Assembly: GCF_932526225.1 (NCBI RefSeq)
Contig: NC_064045.1
Coordinates: forward strand, 15,620,442 to 15,684,441
Source of the DNA: Nematostella vectensis
Taxonomy: Eukaryota > Cnidaria > Anthozoa > Actiniaria > Edwardsiidae
Reading direction: 5' to 3'
Length of the DNA stretch: 64,000 nucleotides
In this document: piece after piece, positions 1-10,700 of the stretch
Layout of the letters: the number at the start of each line of letters is the position of its first letter
How positions within the stretch are numbered: position 1 is the first letter of the stretch
The notes under the pieces: model-generated
Told to the model about the DNA's origin: nothing
The model's database searches: none
What the model saw: the letters and a program-made list of their open reading frames with translations, nothing else
Made by a program: the position numbers and the translations under genes

Positions 1-968
1 ACATAAAAATGTTCCTATACCTTCTTTTTATGTCATGACACACCAAGAACAGTATAATTAAGTATCGATATTTAAAAAAAAATAAAGAAAAAAAAATAGG
101 CTATCAGCGGGAATCGAACCCGGGTCGCTGCGTTAGTAGTCAAGTGCCCGCAACGAAAGACTAACGTGGCATTGTTGAAGGGAATTATAATGAAAATTAC
201 TTTTAATACTATTGGTATCGTAAACTATCCCAAGCAAAGTCACCATCGGAATGGAGGTTACATTAGGGAAAAGCTTCAGGGTTACATTCGGGAATTTGTT
301 TTACGAGTGTAACCTCCAAAAGGTTACAATCGATAATTTTTTTTTCCGAATGTAAATTCCAAAAAGTAACATTAGGAAAAATAAAACAGTATACTCGGAA
401 AAAAAAGGTATATCAATCTATCGAGCGCTATGCTCTATGTTAGAATCTACTTAATCAAGTTAACCAAGGAATCTAGTTAGTTCTTGTGTGCATAAAATAT
501 GTACAGGATCCTGAACAAAGCATGAGCACATCAAAGATGCTGAGAGTACATAAAAATGTCCCTATACCTTCTTTTTATGTCATGACACACCAAGAACAGT
601 ATAATTAAGTATCGATATTTAAAAAAAAAAAAAAGAAAAAAAAACTAGACTATCAGCGGGAATCGAACCCGGGTCGTTGCGTTAGTAGTCAAGTGCCAGC
701 AACGAAAGACTAACGTGGCATTGCTGAAGGAAATTGTAATGAAAATTACTTTTAATACTATTGGTATCGTCAACTATCCCAAGCAAAGTCACCATCGGAC
801 TGGAGGTTACATTCGGGAAAAGCTTCAGGGTTACATTCGGGAATTTGTTTTACGAGTGTAACCTCCAAAAGGTTACAATCGATAATTTTTTTTCCGAATG
901 TAAATTCCAAAAAGTAACATTAGGAAAATAAAACAGTATACTCGGAAAAAAAGGTATATCAATCTATC

Positions 969-981
969 GAGCGCTATGCTC
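969..981. other. Dyad GAGC-GCTAT-GCTC
   Basis: A 4-bp inverted repeat around a 5-base loop, overlapping the palindrome AGCGCT. It is present in almost all units; the unit near 17,909 has GATCGC and the one near 56,311 has GTGCGC. Confidence 0.4.
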
Positions 982-1045
982 TATGTTAGAATCTACTTAA
1001 TCAAGTTATCCAAGGAATCTAGTCAGTTCTTGTGTGCATAAAATA

Positions 1046-1063
1046 TGTACAGGATCCTGAACA
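1046..1063. other. 18-bp near-palindrome centred on GGATCC
   Basis: TGTACAGGATCCTGAACA is self-complementary except for one base pair (A/A at the fourth position from each end). The inner ten bases, CAGGATCCTG, are a perfect palindrome. The other subfamily has CATGATCCTG here, which breaks the core. Such dyads can be protein sites or cruciform-prone points, but no known binding factor is recognised. Confidence 0.55.
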
Positions 1064-1166
1064 AAGCATGAGCACATCAAAGATGCTGAGAGTACATAAA
1101 AATGTTCCTATACCTTCTTTTTATGTCATGACACACCAAGAACAGTATAATTAAGTATCGATATTT

Positions 1167-1192
1167 AAAAAAAAAATAAAGAAAAAAAAAAT
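1167..1192 (-). terminator. T-run just after the tRNA-like 3' end (Pol III-type terminator)
   Basis: On the minus strand the tRNA-like element ends GATAGCC and is followed at once by TAT, then two runs of nine or ten T broken by CTTTA. Four or more T directly downstream is the usual Pol III stop signal. Every unit has such a tract, with variable run lengths. The same tract is the A-rich spacer of the satellite on the + strand, so a purely structural explanation is equally possible. Confidence 0.5.
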
Positions 1193-1193
1193 A

Positions 1194-1266
1194 GGCTATC
1201 AGCGGGAATCGAACCCGGGTCGCTGCGTTAGTAGTCAAGTGCCCGCAACGAAAGACTAACGTGGCA
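1194..1266 (-). pseudogene. tRNA-like sequence, reference copy (T arm kept, other stems decayed)
   Basis: Numbering the 73 minus-strand bases from 1 puts T54 T55 C56 G57 A58 exactly where a tRNA T loop has them. G51-G53 pair with C61-C63, and C50 pairs with G64; C49/C65 is a mismatch. T8 and G18 are also present. A plausible anticodon loop is CTACTAA, which would read anticodon ACT, but only two of five stem pairs form. The acceptor strands (TGCCACG at the 5' end, TGATAGC at the 3' end) hardly pair, and the D stem is poor. I therefore read it as a tRNA-derived relic, or the head of a SINE-like element, rather than a working tRNA gene. Origin from a specific tRNA cannot be named. Confidence 0.6.
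1205..1215 (-). promoter_or_regulatory. Pol III B-box match (GGTTCGATTCC)
   Basis: The minus strand here reads GGTTCGATTCC, a full match to the eukaryotic Pol III B-box consensus GGTTCGANTCC. The same 11 bases are intact in all but roughly a dozen of the 116 units. A possible, much weaker A box (TAGTCTTTCGTTGCGG) lies about 40 bases upstream on the minus strand, a normal A-to-B spacing for a tRNA gene. Binding by TFIIIC or transcription is not shown by the sequence. Confidence 0.6.
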
Positions 1267-1281
1267 TTGCTGAAGGGAATT

Positions 1282-1295
1282 GTAATGAAAATTAC
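1282..1295. other. 14-bp hairpin with GAAA loop in the spacer
   Basis: GTAAT, GAAA, ATTAC forms a 5-bp perfect stem around a GAAA tetraloop. It recurs in nearly every unit; a few units change it (for example TAACG at about 24,772 and TAATAAAA at about 36,773). The short stem is A/T rich and may be chance. Confidence 0.35.
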
Positions 1296-1347
1296 TTTTA
1301 ATACTATTGGTATCGTAAACTATCCCAAGCAAAGTCACCATCGGACT

Positions 1348-1412
1348 GGAGGTTACATTCGGGAAAAGCTTCAGGGTTACATTCGGGAATTTGTTTTACG
1401 AGTGTAACCTCC
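1348..1412. repeat. 10-bp perfect inverted repeat GGAGGTTACA / TGTAACCTCC
   Basis: The arms are at 1348-1357 and 1403-1412. Four further bases on the inner side (TTCG against CGAG) extend the pairing to 14 positions with one mismatch. The enclosed loop of about 45 bases holds the AAGCTT site and the second GTTACATTCGGGAA. The structure recurs in most units; some change an arm, for example TATATTC in the class near 7,370 or CTCTAAAAGG in the class near 8,514. Confidence 0.75.
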
Positions 1413-1472
1413 AAAAGGTTACAATCAATAATTTTGTTTCCGAATGTAAATTCCAAAAAGTAACATTAGGAA
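1352..1472. repeat. Minisatellite module: six degenerate copies of GTTACATTCGGGAA in mixed orientation
   Basis: Direct copies lie at 1352-1365 and 1376-1389 (24 bp apart, identical), 1417-1426 (GGTTACAATC) and 1460-1472 (GTAACATTAGGAA). Inverted copies lie at 1399-1412 (CGAGTGTAACCTCC) and 1438-1454 (TTCCGAATGTAAATTCC). The order is + + - + - +. On the minus strand this produces peptide-like echoes such as PECNPEAF-PECNLQ in short open frames, which come from the DNA repeat and not from a gene. The 24-bp spacing suggests an older, shorter repeat inside the present satellite. Confidence 0.75.
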
Positions 1473-1670
1473 AAATAAAACAGTATACTCGGAAAAAAAG
1501 GTATATCAATCTATCGAGCGCTATGCTCTATGTTAGAATCTACTTAATCAAGTTATCCAAGGAATCTAGTTAGTTCTTGTGCGCATATAATATGTACATG
1601 ATCCTGAACAAAGCATGAGCACATCAAAGATGCTGAGAGTACATAAAAATGTCCCTATACCTTCTTTTTA

Positions 1671-1680
1671 TGTCATGACA
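1671..1680. other. Perfect 10-bp palindrome TGTCATGACA
   Basis: The ten bases are fully self-complementary and contain TCATGA. The motif lies about 60 bp from the tRNA-like end, on the far side of the A tract. It is very constant; units near 23,517, 26,247 and 30,062 have TGTCATGATA instead. Confidence 0.5.
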
Positions 1681-3932
1681 CACCAAGAACAGTATAATTA
1701 AGTATCGATATTTAAAAAAAAAAATAAAGAAAAAAAAAATAGGCTATTAGCGGGAATCGAACCCGGGTCGCTGCGGTAGTAGTCAAGTGCCCCCAACGAA
1801 AGACTAACGTGGCATTGCTGAAGGGAATTGTAATGAAAATTACTTTTAATACTATTGGTATCGTAAACTATCCAAAGCAAAGTCACCATCGAACTGGAGG
1901 TTACATTCGGGAAAAGCTTCAGGGTTACATTCGGGAATTTGTTTTACGAGTGTAACCTCCAAAAGGTTACCATCGATAATTTTTTTTCCGAATGTAAATT
2001 CCAAAAAGTAACATTAGGAAAAATAAAACAGTATACTCGGAAAAAAAGGTATATCAATCTATCGAGCGCTATGCTCTATGTTAGAATCTACTTAATCAAG
2101 TTATCCAAGGAATCTAGTTAGTTCTTGTGTGCATAAAATATGTACAGGATCCTGAACAAAGCATGAGCACATCAAAGATGCTGAGAGTACATAAAAATGT
2201 CCCTATACCTTCTTTTTATGTCATGACACACCAAGAACAGTATAATTAAGTATCGATATTTAAAAAAAAAAATAAAGAAAAAAAAAATAGGCTATCAGCG
2301 GGAATCGAACCCGGGTCGCTGCGGTAGTAGTCAAGTGCCCCCAACGAAAGACTAACGTGGCATTGCTGAAGGGAATTGTAATGAAAATTACTTTTAATAC
2401 TATTGGTATCGTAAACTATCCAAAGCAAAGTCACCATCGAACTGGAGGTTACATTCGGGAAAAGCTTCAGGGTTACATTCGGGAATTTGTTTTACGAGTG
2501 TAACCTCCAAAAGGTTACAATCAATAATTTTGTTTCCGAATGTAAATTCCAAAAAGTAACATTAGGAAAAATAAAACAGTATACTCGGAAAAAAAGGTAT
2601 ATCAATCTATCGAGCGCTATGCTCTATGTTAGAATCTACTTAATCAAGTTATCCAAGGAATCTAGTTAGTTCTTGTGCGCATATAATATGTACATGATCC
2701 TGAACAAAGCATGAGCACATCAAAGATGCTGAGAGTACATAAAAATGTCCCTATACCTTCTTTTTATGTCATGACACACCAAGAACAGTATAATTAAGTA
2801 TCGATATTTAAAAAAAAAAATAAAGAAAAAAAAAATAGGCTATTAGCGGGAATCGAACCCGGGTCGCTGCGGTAGTAGTCAAGTGCCCCCAACGAAAGAC
2901 TAACGTGGCATTGCTGAAGGGAATTGTAATGAAAATTACTTTTAATACTATTGGTATCGTAAACTATCCAAAGCAAAGTCACCATCGAACTGGAGGTTAC
3001 ATTCGGGAAAAGCTTCAGGGTTACATTCGGGAATTTGTTTTACGAGTGTAACCTCCAAAAGGTTACCATCGATAATTTTTTTTCCGAATGTAAATTCCAA
3101 AAAGTAACATTAGGAAAAATAAAACAGTATACTCGGAAAAAAAGGTATATCAATCTATCGAGCGCTAAGCTCTATGTTAGAATCTACTTAATCAAGTTAT
3201 CCAAGGAATCTAGTTAGTTCTTGTGTGCATAAAATATGTACAGGATCCTGAACATAGCATGAGCACATCAAAGATGCTGAGAGTACATAAAAATGTCCCT
3301 ATACCTTCTTTTTATGTCATGACACACCAAGAACAGTATAATTAAGTATCGATATTTAAAAAAAAAAATAAAGAAAAAAAAAATAGGCTATCAGCGGGAA
3401 TCGAACCCGGGTCGCTGCGGTAGTAGTCAAGTGCCCGCAACGAAAGACTAACGTGGCATTGCTGAAGGGAATTGTAATGAAAATTACTTTTAATACTATT
3501 GGTATCGTAAACTATCCAAAGCAAAGTCACCATCGAACTGGAGGTTACATTCGGGAAAAGCTTCAGGGTTACATTCGGGAATTTGTTTTACGAGTGTAAC
3601 CTCCAAAAGGTTACCATCGATAATTTTTTTTCCGAATGTAAATTACAAAAAGTAACATTAGGAAAAATAAAAGAGTATACTCGGAAAAAAAGGTATATCA
3701 ATCTATCGAGCGCTATGCTCTATGTTAGAATCTACTTAATCAAGTTATCCAAGGAATCTAGTTAGTTCTTGTGTGCATAAAATATGTACAGGATCCTGAA
3801 CAAAGCATGAGCACATCAAAGATGCTGAGAGTACATAAAAATGTCCCTATACCTTCTTTTTATGTCATGACACACCAAGAACAGTATAATTAAGTATCGA
3901 TATTTAAAAAAAAAAATAAAGAAAAAAAAATA

Positions 3933-4005
3933 GGCTATCAGCGGGAATCGAGCCCGGGTCGCTGCGTTAGTAGTCAAGTGCCCGCAACGAAAGACTAACG
4001 TGGCA
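3933..4005 (-). pseudogene. tRNA-like variant with B-box change (GAGCCCGGG class)
   Basis: A to G on the + strand changes TTCGA to CTCGA in the T loop, losing the near-invariant T54 or T55. The class recurs at 7208, 13216, 14310, 18134, 31775 and 33959. Its repeated presence shows that a damaged B box is tolerated and amplified. Confidence 0.65.
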
Positions 4006-4477
4006 TTGCTGAAGGGAATTGTAATGAAAATTACTTTTAATACTATTGGTATCGTAAACTATCCCAAGCAAAGTCACCATCGGACTGGAGGTTATATTCG
4101 GGAAAAGCTTCAGGGTTACATTCGGGAATTTGTTTTACGAGTGTAACCTCCAAAAGGTTACAATCGATAATTTTTTTTTTCGAATGTAAATTCCAAAAAG
4201 TAACATTAGGAAAAATAAAACAGTATACTCAGAAAAAAAGGTATATCAATCTATCGAGCGCTATGCTCTATGTTAGAATCTACTTAATCAAGTTATCCAA
4301 GGAATCTAGTTAGTTCTTGTGTGCATAAAATATGTACAGGATCCTGAACAAAGCATGAGCACATCAAAGATGCTGAGAGTACATAAAAATGTCCCTATAC
4401 CTTCTTTTTATGTCATGACACACCAAGAACAGTATAATTAAGTATCGATATTTAAAAAAAAATAAAGAAAAAAAATA

Positions 4478-7400
4478 GGCTATCAGCGGGAATCGAACCC
4501 GGGTCGCTGCGTTAGTAGTCAAGTGCCCGCAACGAAAGACTAACGTGGCATTGCTGAAGGGAATTGTAATGAAAATTACTTTTAATACTATTGGTATCGT
4601 AAACTATCCCAAGCAAAGTCACCATCGGACTGGAGGTTACATTTGGGAAAAGCTTCAGGGTTACATTCGGGAATTTGTTTTACGAGTGTAACCTCCAAAA
4701 GGTTACAATCGATAATTTTTTTTCCGAATGTAAATTCCAAAAAAGTAACATTAGGAAAATAAAACAGTATACTCGGAAAAAAAGGTATATCAATCTATCG
4801 AGCGCTATGCTCTATGTTAGAATATACTTAATCAAGTTATCCAAGGAATCTAGTCAGTTCTTGTGTGCATAAAATATGTACAGGATCCTGAACAAAGCAT
4901 GAGCACATCAAAGATGCTGAGAGTACATAAAAATGTTCCTATACCTTCTTTTTATGTCATGACACACCAAGAACAGTATAATTAAGTATCGATATTTAAA
5001 AAAAATAAAGAAAAAAAATAGGCTATCAGCGGGAATCGAACCCGGGTCGCTGCGTTAGTAGTCAAGTGCCCGCAACGAAAGACTAACGTGGCATTGCTGA
5101 AGGGAATTGTAATGAAAATTACTTTTAATACTATTGGTATCGTCAACTATCCCAAGCAAAGTCACCATCGGACTGGAGGTTACATTCGGGAAAAGCTTCA
5201 GGGTTACATTCGGGAATTTGTTTTACGAGTGTAACCTCCAAAAGGTTACAATCGATAATTTTTTTTCCGAATGTAAATTCCAAAAAGTAACATTAGGAAA
5301 ATAAAACAGTATACTCGGAAAAAAAGGTATATCAATCTATCGAGCGCTATGCTCTATGTTAGAATCTACTTAATCAAGTTATCCAAGGAATCTAGTCAGT
5401 TCTTGTGTGCATAAAATATGTACAGGATCCTGAACAAAGCATGAGCACATCAAAGATGCTGAGAGTACATAAAAATGTTCCTATACCTTCTTTTTATGTC
5501 ATGACACACCAAGAACAGTATAATTAAATATCGATATTTAAAAAAAAATAAAGAAAAAAAAATAGGCTATCAGCGGAAATCGAACCCGGGTCGCTGCGTT
5601 AGTAGTCAAGTGCCCGCAACGAAAGACTAACGTGGCATTGCTGAAGGGAATTGTAATGAAAATTACTTTTAATACTATTGGTATCGTAAACTATCCCAAG
5701 CAAAGTCACCATCGGACTGGAGGTTACATTCGGGAAAAGCTTCAGGGTTACATTCGGGAATTTGTTTTACGAGTGTAACCTCCAAAAGGTTACAATCAAT
5801 AATTTTGTTTCCGAATGTAAATTCCAAAAAGTAACATTAGGAAAAATAAAACAGTATACTCGGAAAAAAAGGTATATCAATCTATCGAGCGCTATGCTCT
5901 ATGTTAGAATCTACTTAATCAAGTTATCCAAGGAATCTAGTTAGTTCTTGTGCGCATATAATATGTACATGATCCTGAACAAAGCATGAGCACATCAAAG
6001 ATGCTGAGAGTACATAAAAATGTCTCTATACCTTCTTTTTATGTCATGACACACCAAGAACAGTATAATTAAGTATCGATATTTAAAAAAAAAATAAAGA
6101 AAAAAAAAATAGGCTATTAGCGGGAATCGAACCCGGGTCGCTGCGGTAGTAGTCAAGTGCCCCCAACGAAAGACTAACGTGGCATTGCTGAAGGGAATTG
6201 TAATGAAAATTACTTTTAATACTATTGGTATCGTAAACTATCCAAAGCAAAGTCACCATCGAACTGGAGGTTACATTCGGGAAAAGCTTCAGGGTTACAT
6301 TCGGGAATTTGTTTTACGAGTGTAACCTCCAAAAGGTTACCATCGATAATTTTTTTTCCGAATGTAAATTCCAAAAAGTAACATTAGGAAAAATAAAACA
6401 GTATACTCGGAAAAAAAGGTATATCAATCTATCGAGCGCTATGCTCTATGTTAGAATCTACTTAATCAAGTTATCCAAGGAATCTAGTTAGTTCTTGTGT
6501 GCATAAAATATGTACAGGATCCTGAACAAAGCATGAGCACATCAAAGATGCTGAGAGTACATAAAAATGTCCCTATACCTTCTTTTTATGTCATGACACA
6601 CCAAGAACAGTATAATTAAGTATCGATATTTTAAAAAAAAAAAAAAGAAAAAAAAAATAGGCTATCAGCGGGAATCGAACCCGGGTCGCTGCGGTAGTAG
6701 TCAAGTGCCCGCAACGAAAGACTAACGTGGCATTGCTGAAGGGAATTGTAATGAAAATTACTTTTAATACTATTGGTATCGTAAACTATCCAAAGCAAAG
6801 TCACCATCGAACTGGAGGTTACATTTGGGAAAAGCTTCAGGGTTACATTCGGGAATTTGTTTTACGAGTGTAACCTCCAAAAGGTTACCATCGATAATTT
6901 TTTTTCCGAATGTAAATTCCAAAAAGTAACATTAGGAAAAATAAAAGAGTATACTCGGAAAAAAAGGTATATCAATCTATCGAGCGCTATGCTCTATGTT
7001 AGAATCTACTTAATCAAGTTATCCAAGGAATCTAGTTAGTTCTTGTGTGCATAAAATATGTACAGGTTCCTGAACAAAGCATGAGCACATCAAAGATGCT
7101 GAGAGTACATAAAAATGTCCCTATACCTTCTTTTTATGTCATGACACACCAAGAACAGTATAATTAAGTATCGATATTTAAAAAAAAAAATAAAGAAAAA
7201 AAAAATAGGCTATCAGCGGGAATCGAGCCCGGGTCGCTGCGTTAGTAGTCAAGTGCCCGCAACGAAAGACTAACGTGGCATTGCTGAAGGGAATTGTAAT
7301 GAAAATTACTTTTAATACTATTGGTATCGTAAACTATCCCAAGCAAAGTCACCATCGGACTGGAGGTTATATTCGGGAAAAGCTTCAGGGTTACATTCGG

Positions 7401-7755
7401 GAATTTGTTTTACGAGTGTAACCTCCAAAAGGTTACAATCGATAATTTTTTTTTTCGAATGTAAATTCCAAAAAGTAACATTAGGAAAAATAAAACAGTA
7501 TACTCAGAAAAAAAGGTATATCAATCTATCGAGCGCTATGCTCTATGTTAGAATCTACTTAATCAAGTTATCCAAGGAATCTAGTTAGCTCTTGTGTGCA
7601 TAAAATATGTACAGGATCCTGAACAAAGCATGAGCACATCAAAGATGCTGAGAGTACATAAAAATGTCCCTATACCTTCTTTTTATGTCATGACACACCA
7701 AGAACAGTATAATTAAGTATCGATATTTAAAAAAAAAAATAAAGAAAAAAAAAAA
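4478..7755 (+). repeat. Block with a copy at 11.0-13.8 kb, differing by one monomer
   Basis: The unit at 4478 (AAAAAAGTAAC, TTTGGGAAAAG) matches the unit at 11031 at an offset of 6,553. Units at 5565 and 6112 match 11573 and 12120 at an offset of 6,008. The unit at 5021 therefore has no partner in the second copy: one monomer was gained or lost between the copies. The unit at 5565 has a damaged B box (GGAAATCGAACC). Confidence 0.7.
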
Positions 7756-10700
7756 GGCTATCAGCGGGAATCGAACCAAGGTCGCTGCGTTAGTAGTTAA
7801 GTGCCCGCAACGAAAGACTAACGTGGCATTGTTGAAGGGAATTATAATGAAAATTACTTTTAATACTATTGGTATCGTAAACTATCCCAAGCAAAGTCAC
7901 CATCGGACTGGAGGTTACATTCGGGAAAAGCTTCAGGGTTACATTCGGGAATTTGTTTTACGAGTGTAACCTCCAAAAGGTTACAATCGATAATTTTTTT
8001 TCCGAATGTAAATTCCAAAAAGTAACATTAGGAAAATAAAACAGTATACTCGGTAAAAAAGGTATATCAATCTATCGAGCGCTATGCTCTATGTTAGAAT
8101 CTACTTAATCAAGTTATCCAAGGAATCTAGTTAGTTCTTGTGTGCATAAAATATGTACAGGATCCTGAACAAAGCATGAGCACATCAAAGATGCTGAGAG
8201 TACATAAAAATGTCCCTATACCTTCTTTTTATGTCATGACACACCAAGAACAGTATAATTAAGTATCGATATTTAAAAAAAAATAAAGAAAAAAAATAGG
8301 CTATCAGCGGGAATCGAACCCGGGTCGCTGCGTTAGTAGTCAAGTGCCCGCAACGAAAGACTAACGTGGCATTGCTGAAGGTAATTGTAATGAAAATTAC
8401 TTTTAATACTATTGGTATCGTAAACTATCCCAAGCAAAGTCACCATCGGACTGGAGGTTACATTCGGGAAAAGCTTCAGGGTTATATTCGGGAATTTGTT
8501 TTACGAGTGTAACCTCTAAAAGGTTACAATCAATAATTTTGTTTCCGAATGTAAATTCCAAAAAGTAACATTAGGAAAAATAAAAGAGTATACTCGGAAA
8601 AAAAGGTATATCAATCTATCGAGCGCTATGCTCTATGTTAGAATCTACTTAATCAAGCTATCCAAGGAATCTAGTTAGTTCTTGTGCGCATAAAATATGT
8701 ACATGATCCTGAACAAAGCATGAGCACATCAAAGATGCTGAGAGTACATAAAAATGTCCCAATACCTTCTTTTTATGTCATGACACACCAAGAACAGTAT
8801 AATTAAGTATCGATATTTAAAAAAAAAAAAAAGAAAAAACAAATAGGCTATCAGCGGGAATCGAACCCGGGTCGCTGCGTTAGTAGTCAAGTGCCCGCAA
8901 CGAAAGACTAACGTGGCATTGCTGAAGGGAATTGTAATGAAAATTACTTTTAATACTATTGGTATCGTAAACTATACCAAGCAAAGTCACCATCGGACTG
9001 GAGGTTACATTCGGGAAAAGCTTCAGGGTTACATTCGGGAATTTGTTTTACGAGTGTAACCTCTAAAAGGTTACAATCAATAATTTTGTTTCCGAATGTA
9101 AATTCCAAAAAGTAGCTTTAGGAAAAATAAAACAGTATACTCGGAAAAAAAGGTATATCAATCTATCGAGCGCTATGCTCTATGTTAGAATCTACTTAAT
9201 CAAGTTATCCAAGGAATCTAGTTAGTTCTTGTGTGCATAAGATATGTACAGGATCCTGAACAAAGCATGAGCACATCAAAGATGCTGAGAGTACATAAAA
9301 ATGTCCCTATACCTTCTTTTTATGTCATGACACACCAAGAACAGTATAATTAAGTATCGATATTAAAAAAATAATAATAAAGAAAAAAAAAATAGGCTAT
9401 CAGCGGGAATCGAACCCGAGTCGCTGCGTTAGTAGTCAAGTGCCCGCAACGAAAGACTAACGTGGCATTACTGAAGGGAATTGTAATGAAAATTACTTTT
9501 AATACTATTGGTATCGTAAACTATCCCAAGCAAAGTCACCATCGGAATGGAGGTTACATTAGGGAATAGCTTCAGGGTTACATTCGGGAATTTGTTTTAC
9601 GAGTGTAACCTCCAAAAGGTTACAATCGATAATTTTTTTTCCGAATGTAAATTCCAAAAAGTAACATTAGGAAAAATAAAACAGTATACTCGGAAAAAAA
9701 AGGTATATCAATCTATCGAGCGCTATGCTCTATGTTAGAATCTACTTAATCAAGTTATCCAAGGAATCTAGTCAGTTCTTGTGTGCATAAAATATGTACA
9801 GGATCCTGAACAAAGCATGAGCACATCAAAGATGCTGAGAGTACATAAAAATGTCCCTATACCTTCTTTTTATGTCATGACACACCAAGAACAGTATAAT
9901 TAAGTATCGATATTTAAAAAAAAAATAAAGAAAAAAAATAGGCTATCAGCGGGAATCGAACCCGGGTCGCTGCGTTAGTAGTCAAGTGCCCGCAACGAAA
10001 GACTAACGTGGCATTGCTGAAGGGAATTGTAATGAAAATTACTTTTAATACTATTGGTATCGTAAACTATCCCAAGCAAAGTCACCATCGGACTGGAGGT
10101 TACATTCGGGAAAAGCTTCAGGGTTACATTCGGGAATTTGTTTTACGAGTGTAACCTCCAAAAGGTTACAATCAATAATTTTGTTTCCGAATGTAAATTC
10201 CAAAAAGTAACATTAGGAAAAATAAAACAGTATACTCGGAAAAAAGGTATATCAATCTATCGAGCGCTATGCTCTATGTTAGAATCTACTTAATCAAGTT
10301 ATCCAAGGAATCTAGTTAGTTCTTGTGCGCATAAAATATGTACATGATCCTGAACAAAGCATGAGCACATCAAAGATGCTGAGAGTACATAAAAATGTCC
10401 CTATACCTTCTTTTTATGTCATGACACACCAAGAACAGTATAATTAAGTATCGATATTTAAAAAAAAAATAAAGAAAAAAAAAATAGGCTATCAGCGGGA
10501 ATCGAACCCGGGTCGCTGCGGTAGTAGTCAAGTGCCCGCAACGAAAGACTAACGTGGCATTACTGAAGGGAATTGTAATGAAAATTACTTTTAATACTAT
10601 TGGTATCGTAAACTATCCAAAGCAAAGTCACCATCGAACTGGAGGTTACATTCGGGAAAAGCTTCAGGGTTACATTCGGGAATTTGTTTTACGAGTGTAA

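Larger units (their letters stand above)
1..1348 (+). repeat. Left end: monomers related to those at 44.9-46.1 kb
   Basis: The unit at 99 carries GGAATGG, ACATTAGGG and GTTAACCAAGG. The next unit carries AACTAG before the landmark and the variant GTGCCAGCAACG. The same two units in the same order occur at 44,885 and 45,433, an offset of about 44,785 bp (82 units). Nothing but satellite is present. Confidence 0.7.
1194..1741 (+). repeat. Reference monomer (548 bp) with its internal layout
   Basis: I use this unit as the map for all others. Positions 1194-1266 are the complement of the tRNA-like element. Positions 1267-1347 are a spacer with a small hairpin. Positions 1348-1472 are the inverted-repeat module. 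Positions 1473-1713 are the body with three dyads. Positions 1714-1741 are the A tract that ends at the next unit. It belongs to the subfamily carrying CAATAATTTTG, TGCGCATA and CATGATCC. The other large subfamily has CGATAATTTTTTTT, TGTGCATA and CAGGATCC at the same places. Choosing GGCTATCAG as unit start is arbitrary, because a tandem repeat has no true start. Confidence 0.93.
1349..3480 (+). repeat. Dimeric higher-order repeat, 1,096-bp period
   Basis: A unit with CAATAATTTTG and ATATAATATGTACATG alternates with one carrying CCATCGATAATT and CAGGATCC. Right halves at 1391 and 2487 match each other, as do those at 1939 and 3035. The landmark variant GGCTATTAG occurs at 1742 and 2838, exactly 1,096 apart. 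The second copy differs only by scattered changes such as GCTAAGCTC at about 3,165. Confidence 0.8.

Noticed and set aside
1194-1215. Retroviral or LTR-retrotransposon primer-binding site
   Set aside because: A primer-binding site would be about 18 bases complementary to a tRNA 3' end, starting TGG beside an LTR. Here the complement extends over a whole tRNA length, lacks TGG, and no LTR, gag or pol sequence is present.
1240-1262. CENP-B box (TTCGnnnnAnnCGGG)
   Set aside because: The minus strand has TTCGTTGCGGG, and the + strand has TTCGGGAAAAGCTTC. Neither has the required spacing of seven bases between TTCG and CGGG with A in the middle.
1194-1266. Functional tRNA gene with anticodon ACT
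   Set aside because: The acceptor strands barely pair, the D stem fails and only two anticodon-stem pairs form. Only the T arm is tRNA-like enough to trust.
1348-1412. Terminal inverted repeats of a MITE or DNA transposon
   Set aside because: The arms are only 10-14 bp, sit inside every unit at a fixed place, have no target-site duplication, and no unit lacks them as an empty site would.
1391-1573. Repeated open frames of about 60-65 codons on the + strand (reading MFYECNLQKVT...)
   Set aside because: They begin at TTG, recur only because the satellite recurs, and are shifted by one-base indels in A and T runs from unit to unit. No known domain or ribosome-entry context is visible. Copy-to-copy indels ignore the reading frame, so there is no sign of coding constraint.
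1698-1889. Open frames of 63-89 codons on the minus strand crossing the tRNA-like element and T run
   Set aside because: The run of F codons is just the T tract, and the length varies with that tract. The frame overlaps the tRNA-like sequence in antisense order. The repeated PECN-type peptides in other minus frames mirror the 24-bp DNA repeat.
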